The notes below the pieces were generated by a model, which saw nothing but the letters and a program-made list of their open reading frames with translations, was not told the DNA's origin and did not search any database. A DNA stretch of 36,556 nt from Micromonospora orduensis (GTDB taxonomy: Bacteria > Actinomycetota > Actinomycetes > Mycobacteriales > Micromonosporaceae): assembly GCF_006228125.1 (NCBI RefSeq), contig NZ_VDFY01000092.1:1-36556 (forward strand), read 5' to 3'. The position numbers were made by a program, and so were the translations under genes. This document shows, in pieces, positions 16,907 through 25,175 of this stretch (position 1 is the first letter of the stretch; each line of letters starts with the position of its first letter).

Positions 16907-18579
16907 CGGCCCGCTCCCGTCGGCACGTCGGCCGGCAGGTCGACGATCCGGGCACGCAGCAGCTCACCGAGCGCCTTGGCCTGCGGGTCGAACCGGGTGG
17001 ACGCGGCCACCCCCGCCCCGAGCAGGCCCTCGATCACGAAGTTGACCGCGCGCAGGTTCGGAAGCTCGTAGCGCCGCACCGACAGCGGCGCGGTCTCCGG
17101 CAGCAGTTCGGCCAGCCGCTCCACGGTCAACCAGGCGCGCAGCCACGCGTACCCCGCGTCGGAGCGCGCCCAGACACCGAGGTTGGCGTCCCCGCCCTTG
17201 TCCCCGGAGCGCGCGCCGACAAGCTCGCCGAGCGGGCCGCTCCGGGTCGGGCCGTCCACCGCTGCCGCGCCGCCCGGGACCGTCTCGTCCTCGGAGGTGG
17301 CGGCGGTGCGGGTCGGCGGGGCGATCGGCAGCCGCTCGCCGCCGGGCAGCACCGCGACGTGCGTGACGTCGTCCTGTGGGATGTCGTCGGCGGTGAACAC
17401 GCCGTACGGTGTCGCGTCGCCCGGCAGGGTGGTCAGCGTGCATCCCGGGTACGAGGCCAACGCCAGCTCCACCGCCGCGGCCGAGAAGGCCCGCCCGGCC
17501 CGCGCCTTGTCACTGTCGCGCAGGTGTACGTGCAGCAGGGCGCTTGCGGCCTCGGTGTCGGCGGCGTCCGGGTGGTCGGTGCGGGCCAGCGTGAACTCCA
17601 GCCCCTCCTTGCCCACCGCCTCCTCGATCTGCCCCCGGACCAGCGCCGCCTTCGCCTCGATGTCCAGTCCGCAGAGGACGAACGTCATCGAGTTGCGGAA
17701 CCCGCCGAGGTTGTTGACGCCGACCTTGAGCGTTGGCGGTGGCGGGGTGCCCCGGACCCCGGAGACCCGGACCCGGTCCGGCCCCTCGGGTCGCAGCGTC
17801 ACGGTGTCCAACCGGGTGGTCACGTCCGGCCCCAGGTACGCCGGCCCGCCGATCTCGTAGAGCAGTTGGGCGGTGACCGTCTCGACGGTGACCGCGCCGC
17901 CGGTGCCCGGGTGTTTGGTGAGCACTGTGGAGCCGTCCGCGTACACCTCGGCGATGGGGAAGCCGGGGCGGCGCCCGCCGTCGGGCAGTTCGGTGAAGAA
18001 GCTGAAGTTGCCGCCGGTGACCTGCGCGCCGCATTCGACGAGATGCCCCGCGACTGTCGCCCCGGCCAGCTCGTCGAGGTCGTCGCGGCCCCACCCGTAG
18101 CGGGCGATGGCGGGGCCGATGACCAGCGACGCGTCGGTGACCCGCCCGGTGACGACCACGTTCGCTCCACCGTCGAGGCAGGCGGCGATGCCGAACGCGC
18201 CCAGGTAGGCGTTCGCGGTCAACGCGTCCGGCCGCCCGATGGCGTCGCCCTCGACGTACCCGACCCGGGCGGGCAGGCCCAGCCGGGTGGCGAGGGCCTC
18301 GATGGCCGAGGCCAGGCCGGCAGGGTTCAGTCCGCCGGCGTTGGTCACGATCCGTACCCCCTGGTCGAGGGCGGTGCCGAGGCAGGTCTCCAGTTGGCGC
18401 AGGAACGTCTTCGCGTAGCCGAGGCCGGGGTCGCGCAGCCGGTCCCGACCGAGGATCAGCATGGTCAGCTCGGCCAGGTAGTCGCCGGTCAGGACGTCCA
18501 GTTCGCCGCCGTCGAGCATGTCCCGCCAGGCGGTGAACCGGTCGCCGTAAAAGCCGGAGGCGTTGCCGATGCGGATCAC
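16903..18579 (-). CDS. AtuA / DUF1446 family protein, 558 aa
   Basis: AtuA-family proteins are found in operons for acyclic terpene or branched acyl-CoA catabolism; the biochemical role is unproven. The protein has the large DUF1446 domain (from IRIGNASGFYGDR, through TNAGGLNPAGLA, VTGRVTDASLV, GGNFSFF and NLGGFRNSMT) and the smaller C-terminal AtuA domain with GARSGDKGGDANLGVWAR, present as one fused chain as in full-length family members. There is no signal peptide. GTG 18579 overlaps the TIGR03084 stop (GTGA) and begins at the conserved VIRIGNASG; the frame is open upstream but that region is the other gene. It is the second structural gene of the operon, directly upstream of the dehydrogenase. 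In M. tuberculosis the homologous position is Rv0976c (recalled). Confidence 0.92.
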   Translation of the reverse strand: MIRIGNASGFYGDRFTAWRDMLDGGELDVLTGDYLAELTMLILGRDRLRDPGLGYAKTFLRQLETCLGTALDQGVRIVTNAGGLNPAGLASAIEALATRLGLPARVGYVEGDAIGRPDALTANAYLGAFGIAACLDGGANVVVTGRVTDASLVIGPAIARYGWGRDDLDELAGATVAGHLVECGAQVTGGNFSFFTELPDGGRRPGFPIAEVYADGSTVLTKHPGTGGAVTVETVTAQLLYEIGGPAYLGPDVTTRLDTVTLRPEGPDRVRVSGVRGTPPPPTLKVGVNNLGGFRNSMTFVLCGLDIEAKAALVRGQIEEAVGKEGLEFTLARTDHPDAADTEAASALLHVHLRDSDKARAGRAFSAAAVELALASYPGCTLTTLPGDATPYGVFTADDIPQDDVTHVAVLPGGERLPIAPPTRTAATSEDETVPGGAAAVDGPTRSGPLGELVGARSGDKGGDANLGVWARSDAGYAWLRAWLTVERLAELLPETAPLSVRRYELPNLRAVNFVIEGLLGAGVAASTRFDPQAKALGELLRARIVDLPADVPTGAGR

Positions 18580-19373
18580 GCCGATACCCCGTTCCCGCTG
18601 GTCGGCTCGCGGCCGTCGCCCGGCGGCCCGGCGAAGGCCTGCGCCACGTCGAGCCACTCGTCGGCGACCGGGCCGGTGGCCAGCAGGGCGAGGTCCGCGC
18701 GGTGGCGGCGCTGGGTGACCAGCAGGCAGAAGTCCCGGGCCGGGCCGCTCAGCCGGTCGGCGGCGTCCACCGGCCCCCAGGTCCAGGTGTCGCCGTCGGG
18801 CGCGGTCAGCTCGACCCGGACCGGCGTCGTCGGCGCCTCCCGGCCGTGGGCGGCGAATCCGTGCCCGAGGGTACGCACGCCCAGGTGCGCCACGTGCCGG
18901 AGCCGGTCACTGGCGGGGCGGACGACGCCGAGTGTGTCGGCAACGTCCTCACCGTGTGCCCAGGTCTCCATGATCCGGGCCGTGGCCATCGAGGTGGGCG
19001 ACATCCGGGTGCCGTACCAGGGCAGCTTCGTTCCGGCCGGGACGGCGGCCAGGGCGTCGACGAGTGCCGTCCGCCCGGCGCGCCAGCGGACGAGCAGCTC
19101 GGCCGGTGGTGCCAGGAACTCCTCGGCGCCCGCGTCCACCATCCGGGTCACGTCCGGCGCGGCGGTCACCGTCGCGTAGAACGCCTCCGCGTCGGTGGCC
19201 GCCAACAGCGCCACGTGGTCGGTCCAGGCGAGGTGGGCGATCTGGTGCCCGATGCTCCAACCCGGCGCGGGGGTCGGCCGCGCCCAGTCGGTCGCGGGCA
19301 GCGGGGCCACCAGGGCGTCGAGGTCGGCGGACTCGTCGGCCAGGTCCGTGAGCAGGTCGGTGAGGTCGACCAT
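18576..19373 (-). CDS. TIGR03084-family DinB/MDMPI-fold metalloprotein, 265 aa
   Basis: First structural gene after the regulator. The N-terminal ~150 residues form a DinB-like four-helix bundle of the mycothiol-dependent maleylpyruvate isomerase superfamily. The probable metal triad is visible: H47 (GHQIAHLAWTDH region) plus E136 and H140 in ETWAHGED, the same H...E-x3-H arrangement as in the isomerase. The C-terminal part (ELTAPDGDTWTWGP, ARDFCLLVTQRRH) matches the family's alpha/beta domain. ATG 19373 has GGAGG six bases upstream. Enzymes of this fold use mycothiol or bacillithiol to transfer or isomerise; a thiol-dependent step in acyl-CoA breakdown is therefore possible but unproven. Its overlap with atuA shows it belongs to the pathway. 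Confidence 0.85.
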   Translation of the reverse strand: MVDLTDLLTDLADESADLDALVAPLPATDWARPTPAPGWSIGHQIAHLAWTDHVALLAATDAEAFYATVTAAPDVTRMVDAGAEEFLAPPAELLVRWRAGRTALVDALAAVPAGTKLPWYGTRMSPTSMATARIMETWAHGEDVADTLGVVRPASDRLRHVAHLGVRTLGHGFAAHGREAPTTPVRVELTAPDGDTWTWGPVDAADRLSGPARDFCLLVTQRRHRADLALLATGPVADEWLDVAQAFAGPPGDGREPTSGNGVSA

Positions 19374-19410
19374 GGTGCCTCCGGTGGGTGGGGGCCGGTG
19401 CGGCCGGCGG

Positions 19411-20016
19411 TCAGGGCGTGAGCAGGGTGGCGAGTTGCCGCTTCCAGGTGGTCAGCAGGGCGGTGCGGCGGGCCGAGTCGTCGCTGAGCAGGTTGGCCAC
19501 CCCGAGCCCGCGCAGCAGGTCGAGGGTGGCCTGCACCGCCTCGCGGACGCCGGGCCGGCGTTCGTCGACGCCGAGCAGGGAGACGGTGAGGCGGTGCATC
19601 TCCCGGCCGACGGTCGCCTCCAGTGGCACCAGGGCGTCCCGGAGCTCCGGATCGGTGCGGGCGGCGACCCAGAGCTCGAGTGCGGCCACGAAGAGCGGCC
19701 CGGTGAACGCCGCCCCGAGCAGGTCGACCACCCGGTCCAACCGCTGCGGGCCGGCCGGCAGCGCCTCGGCCTCGGTGCGCAACTCGTCGGCCCGCCGCTC
19801 GGCCAGATGGCCCACGGCGGCCGTCACCAGCGCGGCCTTCGTCGGGTAGTGGTGCAACTGCGCGCCGCGGGAGACACCAGCCCGGGCGGCGATCACCGTG
19901 GTGGTGGTGCCGGACCAGCCGTGCTCGACCAGGCAGTCGACTGTCGCCTCCAGCAGCCGGGCCTGGGTGGCGCGGCTGCGCTCCTGCTGAGGGACGCGCG
20001 TCGATGCGGTGGACAC
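19411..20016 (-). CDS. TetR/AcrR family transcriptional regulator, 201 aa
   Basis: The N-terminal ~50 residues are a TetR helix-turn-helix: RLLEATVDCLVEHGWSGTTT, VIAARAGVSRGAQLHHYPTK. The rest is a helical ligand-binding and dimerisation domain. Acyl-CoA-responsive TetR repressors control similar operons (AtuR, KstR, FadR types), so an acyl-CoA or terpenoid-CoA inducer is likely. GTG 20016 is chosen because a -35/-10 pair ends six bases before it, implying a leaderless mRNA; the frame extends upstream without homology. A palindrome overlaps the -35, consistent with self-repression. The gene ends 37 bases before the TIGR03084 start on the same strand, so it likely co-regulates and co-transcribes with the operon. 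Confidence 0.9.
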   Translation of the reverse strand: MSTASTRVPQQERSRATQARLLEATVDCLVEHGWSGTTTTVIAARAGVSRGAQLHHYPTKAALVTAAVGHLAERRADELRTEAEALPAGPQRLDRVVDLLGAAFTGPLFVAALELWVAARTDPELRDALVPLEATVGREMHRLTVSLLGVDERRPGVREAVQATLDLLRGLGVANLLSDDSARRTALLTTWKRQLATLLTP

Positions 20017-20022
20017 GCGGAC

Positions 20023-20059
20023 AGCCTGCGCCCTGCGAAACAAACAGTCAAGACTGACT
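20023..20059 (-). promoter_or_regulatory. Promoter and overlapping TetR operator of the catabolic operon
   Basis: On the minus strand, TTGACT (20051-20046) and CAGGCT (20028-20023) are separated by exactly 17 bases; the second is a -10 with the key A2 and T6. Six bases later comes GTG 20016. An inverted repeat AGTCA (20046-20050), four bases, TGACT (20055-20059) covers the -35. A repressor bound there would block RNA polymerase. This is the best-formed promoter in the window. Confidence 0.7.
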
Positions 20060-20131
20060 TTTTCCGATGGCGCCGTCGCGGTGACGCCGGCGTCGGTCCG
20101 CCATGCCGAACGGAGCTGAGGACTGGTCGGG

Positions 20132-20875
20132 TCAGCGGCCGTCGCGGGGGCCGAAGACAGCGAGCGCGTCGGCATCGCTGTGCTGCGAGCGCAGGTACTC
20201 GTCGGCCCAGGCGGCGGCGTCGGGGAAGCTCGACTCCGCCGCCACCCGGGCGCACGCCGCGTCCACGTCGAAGGCGGTACGGCGTAGCTGCACACCCGGC
20301 CCGAGCAGTGCCCACCACGCGCCCGTGCCCCCGTACGGCATCCCGATGCTGCCCGGGTTGACCACCAGGCGCCGGTCGACCAGCCGGGTGAAGGGCATGT
20401 GCGTGTGGCCGCAGACCACCGTGGAGACCTCGGCGGGGAGACCTGCGAACACCTCCGCCCAGCGCCCCATCCGCGAGTCGACGAGGACAACCTCCTCGTC
20501 GTCGCGGGGCGTCGCGTGGCAGAACAGCGTCGGCCCGAGCCCGTCGATCTCCAGCGTCACCGTCGCGGGCAGCGCGGCGAGTCGGGCCACCTGATCGTCG
20601 CGGAGCTGCCCGGCGGCCCAGTTCGACACCTCGATCGACGCGGGCTTCCCGGCGCGCGCCTCGACCAGCTCACGGTCGGCGTTGCCGCCCACCCAGCAGA
20701 CCCGATCACCGAGATCGGCGAGCACGTCCAGCACCTCGACCGGCTGTGGGCCGGCCGCGATGTCGCCGGTGAGCACGATCAGATCGGCGGCGGCGACGTC
20801 CGGCTCGGCCAGGGCCGCCTCCAGCGCGGGCAGCACGCCATGGATGTCGGAGAGCACTGCGACGCGGTTCGGCAT
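20132..20875 (-). CDS. Calcineurin-like metallophosphoesterase (YfcE/MJ0936 type), 247 aa
   Basis: Two-metal phosphodiesterase or phosphatase. The conserved residues are D10 and H12 (SDIHG), D38 (LTGDI), N65 (GGNAD), the histidine of FCHATP at about 118, and CGHTHMP at about 156-162, followed by VNPGSIG. This is the complete ligand set for the family of small bacterial phosphodiesterases. The natural substrate is unknown; cyclic nucleotides cannot be excluded but there is no specific evidence. ATG 20875 is preferred over GTG 20884 because homologous starts begin near the DIHG strand and a GGGGG tract lies just upstream. It is downstream of crp on the same strand but behind a strong terminator, so it is probably transcribed separately. 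Confidence 0.88.
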   Translation of the reverse strand: MPNRVAVLSDIHGVLPALEAALAEPDVAAADLIVLTGDIAAGPQPVEVLDVLADLGDRVCWVGGNADRELVEARAGKPASIEVSNWAAGQLRDDQVARLAALPATVTLEIDGLGPTLFCHATPRDDEEVVLVDSRMGRWAEVFAGLPAEVSTVVCGHTHMPFTRLVDRRLVVNPGSIGMPYGGTGAWWALLGPGVQLRRTAFDVDAACARVAAESSFPDAAAWADEYLRSQHSDADALAVFGPRDGR

Positions 20876-20936
20876 GACCCCCACCCTCGACGGTCACACC
20901 GCGAGGAGCCGGCATTTCTGCGCCCGGCAGACGAAA

Positions 20937-20973
20937 CGTCCCCGCCCTCCGTCCGTGACGGGAGGCGGGGACG
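20937..20973 (-). terminator. Strong rho-independent-type hairpin after crp
   Basis: A 17-base left arm (20937-20953, starting CGTCCCCGCC) pairs with 20957-20973 (ending GGCGGGGACG), 15 of 17 positions, with a 3-base loop. On the minus strand it starts 16 bases after the crp stop and is followed by a short T-rich stretch (GTTTCG). It ends the crp transcript before the phosphoesterase gene. Confidence 0.85.
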
Positions 20974-20988
20974 GACCGTACCGCTGTC

Positions 20989-21666
20989 TCAGACGCGGGC
21001 GCGACGGGCCAGGCGCTCCGGGTCCAGGATGATGATGCTCTTGCCGTCCAGCCGCAGCCAGCCGCGCGAGGCGAAGTCGGCAAGCGCCTTGTTGACCGTC
21101 TCCCGGGAGGCGCCGACGAGCTGGGCGATCTCCTCCTGGGTCAGGTCGTGGGTCACCCGCAGGACGCCGCCGTCGCGGGTGCCGAAGCGGCCGGCCATCT
21201 GGAGCAGGTTCTTCGCGACCCGACCCGGCACGTCCGTGAAGATCAGGTCGGCGAGCGAGTCGTTGGTCCGGCGCAGCCGTCGGGCCAGCACCCGGAGCAG
21301 CTGCTCGGCGATCTCCGGGCGGTTGTTCAGCCACGGCCGCAGCGCCTGCTTGCGCAGCCGTACGAGCCGGGTGTCGGTCACCGCGGTGGCGGTCGCCGTA
21401 CGCGGACCCGGGTCGAAGAGCGACAGCTCGCCGACCATGTCCGACGGGCCCATCACCGCGATCAGGTTCTGCCGGCCGTCCGCGGCGCGGCGGCCAACCT
21501 TGATCTTCCCAGACAGAAGGATATAGAGACTGTCGCCGGGCTCGCCCTCATTGAAGACGACCTCGCCCTTGCGGACCTCGATCGTCTCCATCTCCTTGGC
21601 GAGCGCCTCGGCAGCTTCCGGGTCGACACCCTGGAAGATCCCGCTGCGGGCCAGTACCTCATCCAT
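20989..21666 (-). CDS. crp: Crp/Fnr family cAMP receptor protein, 225 aa
   Basis: Global regulator that binds DNA in response to cyclic nucleotides. The N-terminal beta-roll has the phosphate-binding cassette [15 protein letters not shown], with E80 and R89 in the positions that contact cAMP. A long dimerisation helix follows ([18 protein letters not shown]). The C-terminal winged helix has [21 protein letters not shown] (recognition helix ~185-195) and a beta wing DGKSIIILD. Length matches Mycobacterium Crp (Rv3676) and Streptomyces Crp. ATG 21666 has GGAGG six bases upstream. It diverges from cbiZ and ends at a strong terminator. The window also encodes a class III cyclase that could supply its ligand. 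Confidence 0.95.
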   Translation of the reverse strand: MDEVLARSGIFQGVDPEAAEALAKEMETIEVRKGEVVFNEGEPGDSLYILLSGKIKVGRRAADGRQNLIAVMGPSDMVGELSLFDPGPRTATATAVTDTRLVRLRKQALRPWLNNRPEIAEQLLRVLARRLRRTNDSLADLIFTDVPGRVAKNLLQMAGRFGTRDGGVLRVTHDLTQEEIAQLVGASRETVNKALADFASRGWLRLDGKSIIILDPERLARRARV

Positions 21667-21737
21667 CGCGCACCTCCGGTTACGCGTGCCGTCCGTCGGC
21701 CGGGTCCGCCGTCCGCTGATCCCCTCGCGCGCCGCCA

Positions 21738-21743
21738 AGTCTA
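21738..21743 (-). promoter_or_regulatory. Possible -10 box for crp
   Basis: TAGACT on the minus strand fits TAnnnT and would give a leader of about 65 bases before ATG 21666. The -35 region is poor. A CACGTG hexamer lies at 21748-21753 directly upstream. The 143-base divergent gap 21667-21809 holds nothing else clear. Confidence 0.35.
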
Positions 21744-21796
21744 GGCGCACGTGAGCACGAATCAGAGGTCGGCCCTGGAATCTTGATCGGTGGGCG

Positions 21797-21802
21797 TAAC
21801 CT
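21797..21802 (+). promoter_or_regulatory. -10 box for leaderless cbiZ transcript
   Basis: TAACCT fits TAnnnT and ends seven bases before GTG 21810, which lacks a ribosome-binding site. This helps choose GTG 21810 over the upstream in-frame ATC/GTG region. Confidence 0.5.
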
Positions 21803-21809
21803 GCCCGAC

Positions 21810-22472
21810 GTGCTGAGCGAGCCAACTCTGACCAGTCGCACCGAGGACCGGCGGCATCCCCCGCTGCTCGTCTGGCGCGCCGACGTGCCCCTGCGGGCGG
21901 TCAGCAGCGGCCCGCTGGGCGGTGGAATCGGCGTCCGGCACTGGGTGCTGAACGCGACCGTGCCGATGTCGTACGACCGGGACGACCCAGCCGCCCACCT
22001 GGCCGCGCTCGCCGCGGACCTGGCCCTCGACGGGCCCGGGGTGGGGCTGCTGACCGGCGTCGACGTGGCCGAGGTGGTGGGCCGCACCGACACCGGCGTG
22101 CGGGCCTGGGCGACGGTCGGCCTCGGCATCCCGGTGCTCGCCGCCGCGCCGACCCCGGCCGCGCTCGCGCAGCGCGTCGGCACGGTCAACATCGTGGTGT
22201 ACGTGCCGGCGCGGCTCGCCGACTCGGCGCTGGTCAACGCCGTGGCCACCGCGACCGAGGCGAAGTCACAGGCGATCATGGAGCTGGCGTTGCCGGGCAC
22301 CGGCACCCCGACCGACTCGGTCACCGTGCTCTGCCCGGTGGACGGGCCGGAGGCCGCGTACGGCGGACCGCGCTCCGCCTGGGGCGCCCCGCTGGCCCGC
22401 GCGGTGCACGCGGCGGTGCTCGCCGGCGGCGACCGGCCGGTCGTTCCATGGTCTGAGCAGCTCACCGGCTGA
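21810..22472 (+). CDS. cbiZ: Adenosylcobinamide amidohydrolase (CbiZ-like), 220 aa
   Basis: CbiZ removes the aminopropanol arm from adenosylcobinamide to give adenosylcobyric acid, letting the cell salvage incomplete corrinoids. The protein shows the family pattern: an N-terminal [10 protein letters not shown] strand region, [32 protein letters not shown] (124-133), [14 protein letters not shown] (around 147-159) and [12 protein letters not shown] (162-173), the last matching the ATGTxTD-type signature. Length is normal. GTG 21810 is supported by the leaderless -10; an upstream extension would add only nine residues. No other cobalamin gene and no cobalamin riboswitch is seen nearby. It diverges from crp, which may influence it. 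Identification rests on motifs, so a related amidohydrolase is possible. Confidence 0.82.
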   Translation: MLSEPTLTSRTEDRRHPPLLVWRADVPLRAVSSGPLGGGIGVRHWVLNATVPMSYDRDDPAAHLAALAADLALDGPGVGLLTGVDVAEVVGRTDTGVRAWATVGLGIPVLAAAPTPAALAQRVGTVNIVVYVPARLADSALVNAVATATEAKSQAIMELALPGTGTPTDSVTVLCPVDGPEAAYGGPRSAWGAPLARAVHAAVLAGGDRPVVPWSEQLTG

Positions 22473-22514
22473 AGTTCCAACCGATCGGCCCTCGTCGGCC
22501 CGTTTACAGACCGG

Positions 22515-22520
22515 TAGGGT
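22515..22520 (+). promoter_or_regulatory. -10 box for leaderless capA-like transcript
   Basis: TAGGGT fits TAnnnT and ends eight bases before ATG 22529, which lacks a ribosome-binding site. It lies in the 56-base gap after cbiZ. Confidence 0.45.
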
Positions 22521-22528
22521 CGCGGACG

Positions 22529-23701
22529 ATGTACGCTCCCGCCCCCCTCGCGTCCCGCCCGCGTCGCCGCGTCGCCCTCGGCCTCGCCGCGCTGCTGGCC
22601 GCCCTGCTCGTCGCCGGCTGCGCCGACCCTGCCGCTGAGGCGCCGATCTGGCAGCCGGGCGCCGGTGGCGGTGGCACCGGCGCGCCGGTGGCCACGGCCG
22701 GCCCGAAGGGCGGCGGCGAGCCCACGACCGGCGGTGCGATCTCGCTCTCCGCCACCGGCGACATCATCATGGGCAACGCGCCGAGCCGGCTCCCCGCCGC
22801 CGGCGGCAAGGGCTTCTTCAACTCGGTCACGCAGGCGCTCAAGGCCGACCTGGTGATGGGCAACCTGGAGGAGCCGCTGACGGTGGACACCGGCACCGGC
22901 AAGTGCGGGGCCAACTCCACCCGCTGCTACCAGTTCCGGGCCCCCCCGGAGTACGCCGCGCACCTGCGCGACGCCGGCTTCAAGGTGCTCAACCAGGCCA
23001 ACAACCACGGCTACGACTACGGGCCGAAGGGCTACGAGAACACGCAGAAGGCGCTGGAGAAGTACGACCTGAAGCACACCGGCGCCCCGGACCAGATCAC
23101 CGTGGTCGACGTCAAGGGCGTCAAGGTGGCCGTGGTGGGTTTCTCGTCGTACGTCTGGTCCAACAGCCTGGTCGACATCGCCACGGCCAAGACGGTGGTC
23201 GCCAAGGCGGCCACCATGGCCGACCTGGTCGTGGTGCAGGTGCACATGGGCGGCGAGGGCGCGGACCAGACCCGGGTGAAACCCGGCACCGAGATGTTCC
23301 TGGGTGAGAACCGGGGGGACCCGGTGAAGTTCTCGCACGCCATGATCGACGCGGGCGCGGACCTGATCGTCGGGCACGGGCCGCACGTGCTGCGCGGCAT
23401 GGAGTTCTACCAGGGGCGCCTGATCGCGTACAGCCTGGGCAACTTCGCCGGCGGTAGCAACACGTTGATCAATACCGGCCGGCTCGGCTGGGGCGGGGTG
23501 CTGAAGGTGTCGCTCAAGCCGGACGGCAGTTGGGCCGGCGGCACGTTCACCTCGACGTACATGAACTCCACAGGCAAGCCGACGATGGACCCGGACGACC
23601 GCGGCCTGGGCCTGGTCACCGAGCTGAGTCGCGCCGACTTCCCGAAGGGCGGGGCCCGGTTCGACGGGCAGGGCAGGATCACCGCGCCGACGGCGGGTTG
23701 A
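22529..23701 (+). CDS. CapA-family (PGA_cap) lipoprotein, metallophosphatase-like, 390 aa
   Basis: A signal peptide with an Arg-rich start (RPRRR) and lipobox LVAGC (lipidated C31) sends the protein to the outer face of the membrane. A Gly-rich linker follows, then the PGA_cap domain from ~70: [57 protein letters not shown] and YSLGNFAGG. These match CapA/PgsA, which share the calcineurin-like metallophosphoesterase fold and are involved in poly-gamma-glutamate synthesis in Bacillus. No CapB or CapC is nearby, so polymer synthesis is not supported; a lone cell-surface phosphoesterase or envelope function is more likely. The start is fixed by the leaderless -10 and signal peptide. Confidence 0.88.
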   Translation: MYAPAPLASRPRRRVALGLAALLAALLVAGCADPAAEAPIWQPGAGGGGTGAPVATAGPKGGGEPTTGGAISLSATGDIIMGNAPSRLPAAGGKGFFNSVTQALKADLVMGNLEEPLTVDTGTGKCGANSTRCYQFRAPPEYAAHLRDAGFKVLNQANNHGYDYGPKGYENTQKALEKYDLKHTGAPDQITVVDVKGVKVAVVGFSSYVWSNSLVDIATAKTVVAKAATMADLVVVQVHMGGEGADQTRVKPGTEMFLGENRGDPVKFSHAMIDAGADLIVGHGPHVLRGMEFYQGRLIAYSLGNFAGGSNTLINTGRLGWGGVLKVSLKPDGSWAGGTFTSTYMNSTGKPTMDPDDRGLGLVTELSRADFPKGGARFDGQGRITAPTAG

Positions 23702-23729
23702 CCCGAGCAGGAACGTCCGGGGCGCGACG

Positions 23730-23735
23730 TAGGCT
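23730..23735 (+). promoter_or_regulatory. -10 box for leaderless nth operon transcript
   Basis: TAGGCT fits TAnnnT and ends seven bases before GTG 23743, which has no ribosome-binding site. It probably drives nth, the thioredoxin and NUDIX genes together. Confidence 0.5.
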
Positions 23736-23742
23736 GACCGTC

Positions 23743-24531
23743 GTGACCAGTAGCCCTCCCGGTGCCAGCGAGACCGACCTCGGGCGCAAACGCCGTGCCC
23801 GCAAGATCGGCCGGGTGCTGGCCGAGACGCATCCCGACGCGCACTGTGAACTGGACCACTCCAACGCGCTGGAGCTGGCCGTCGCCACGATCCTCTCCGC
23901 CCAGTGCACCGACAAGAAGGTCAACGAGGTCACCCCGAAGCTCTTCGCCCGCTACCCGACCGCGGCCGCGTACGCCGGCGCCGACCGGGGCGAGATGGAG
24001 GAGCTGATCCGGCCCACCGGCTTCTACCGCAACAAGACCGACTCGCTGCTCAAGCTCGGTCAGGCGCTCCTCGACCGGTACGACGGTAAGGTCCCCGGCC
24101 GGCTCGCCGACCTGGTGACACTGCCCGGGATCGGCCGCAAGACCGCCAACGTCATCCTCGGCAACGCCTTCGACGTTCCGGGCATCACGGTCGACACGCA
24201 CTTCCAGCGGCTGGTGCACCGGTGGCGGCTGACCACCGAGACCGACCCGGTCAAGATCGAGCACGCGATCGGCGCGCTGTACGACAAGCGCGACTGGACC
24301 ATGCTGTCGCACCGGATCATCTTCCACGGGCGACGGGTCTGCCACGCCCGCAAGCCCGCCTGCGGCGCGTGCACGCTGGCGAAGCTCTGCCCCTCGTACG
24401 GCACCGGCCCGACCGAGCCGGCCGCCGCCGCCAAGCTGCTCAAGGGCCCCCGGGCGCGTGACCTGGCGGTGGCCGCCGGAGTCGACCCGGAGCTGGTGCC
24501 CGCCCAGGCGGTCGCCGCGGAGGTGCCGTGA
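23743..24531 (+). CDS. nth: Endonuclease III, 262 aa
   Basis: Base-excision repair glycosylase/AP lyase that removes oxidised pyrimidines. The helix-hairpin-helix is [14 protein letters not shown] with catalytic K133; the acidic catalytic residue is D151 in TVDTHFQRL. The iron-sulfur loop C200-x6-C207-x2-C210-x5-C216 is intact. The N-terminal ~25 residues (RKRRARKIG) and the C-terminal ~40 residues beyond the cluster are actinobacterial extensions. GTG 23743 is supported by the leaderless -10. The stop overlaps the next start (GTGA), coupling it to the thioredoxin lipoprotein. The order nth-thioredoxin-NUDIX-MarP is the same in M. tuberculosis (Rv3674c to Rv3671c, recalled). Confidence 0.96.
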   Translation: MTSSPPGASETDLGRKRRARKIGRVLAETHPDAHCELDHSNALELAVATILSAQCTDKKVNEVTPKLFARYPTAAAYAGADRGEMEELIRPTGFYRNKTDSLLKLGQALLDRYDGKVPGRLADLVTLPGIGRKTANVILGNAFDVPGITVDTHFQRLVHRWRLTTETDPVKIEHAIGALYDKRDWTMLSHRIIFHGRRVCHARKPACGACTLAKLCPSYGTGPTEPAAAAKLLKGPRARDLAVAAGVDPELVPAQAVAAEVP

Positions 24532-25175
24532 ACCGGCGTCTCGCTCTGCTCGCCCTGCCGCTGCTGCTGGCCGTCGCCGGTTGCACCGCCGGCCCGGCCG
24601 ACGAGCCCGCACCCCGGCGGGCGGCGCCGGAACGGCCGTCGCCATTTCGGGACTGCGCCGCGCTGAACACCCCGCCCACGGCCGCGTCGCCCGGCACCGG
24701 CACGTCGGCCCCCGCCACGCCCGGCTCGGGCACGTCGACGACGCCCGGCGGGGAGGCGCTGCCGGAGCTGACGCTTGCCTGCTTCACCGGCGGCGCTCCG
24801 ATCGCGCTGCGGTCCGTCGCCGGTCCAGCCGTGATCAACATCTGGGCGTCGTGGTGCCCGCCGTGCCGCAAGGAGCTGCCCGCCTTCCAACGCCTCAGCG
24901 AACGGGCCGCCGGCCAGCTCCAGGTGATCGGGGTGACCAGCCGGGACAGCCGCGGCGGCGCCCAGTCCATCGGAGAGGACTACGGCATACGCTTCCCGAT
25001 CCTGGTCGACCAGGGTGAGGCGGTGCAGCGGGCACTGGAGCGCAACGCCATCCCGCTGACCCTCTTCGTCGACGCGCAGGGCCGGATCCGGCACGTCGAC
25101 GCCACCGGCGCGCTCGACGACACCCAGCTCGCCAAGCTGGTCCGCCAGCATCTCGGCCTGGCAGTGCCCGCGTGA
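24528..25175 (+). CDS. TlpA/ResA-like thioredoxin-fold lipoprotein, 215 aa
   Basis: Extracytoplasmic thiol-disulfide protein. The signal peptide ends in lipobox AVAGC (C19). A disordered Pro/Ser/Thr/Gly-rich spacer (~20-78) leads to the thioredoxin fold: [18 protein letters not shown] with redox pair C110/C113, then VIGVTSRDS, and the cis-Pro loop [14 protein letters not shown]. Such proteins reduce or maintain envelope thiols or help cytochrome c maturation. Two further cysteines (C43, C85) lie in the spacer region before the fold. The gene overlaps nth before it and the NUDIX gene after it by GTGA, so the three are co-translated. It corresponds to Rv3673c by position. Confidence 0.92.
   Translation: MNRRLALLALPLLLAVAGCTAGPADEPAPRRAAPERPSPFRDCAALNTPPTAASPGTGTSAPATPGSGTSTTPGGEALPELTLACFTGGAPIALRSVAGPAVINIWASWCPPCRKELPAFQRLSERAAGQLQVIGVTSRDSRGGAQSIGEDYGIRFPILVDQGEAVQRALERNAIPLTLFVDAQGRIRHVDATGALDDTQLAKLVRQHLGLAVPA

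Noticed and set aside
21745..21765. Possible Crp site (GTGAGCACGAATCAG) in the crp/cbiZ gap
   Set aside because: Does not match the TGTGA-N6-TCACA pattern: spacing is seven and the right half-site is imperfect.
21667..21809. Cobalamin riboswitch ahead of cbiZ
   Set aside because: No B12-box-like sequence is seen, and the predicted transcript is leaderless, leaving no room for an aptamer.
22529..23701. Poly-gamma-glutamate capsule operon
   Set aside because: Only the CapA-like protein is present; no CapB ligase or CapC partner, and neighbours are unrelated.
23708..23735. SigR-type promoter (GGAAC...GGCT) before nth
   Set aside because: The GGAAT-N18-GTT pattern is not met; spacing and the downstream element do not fit.
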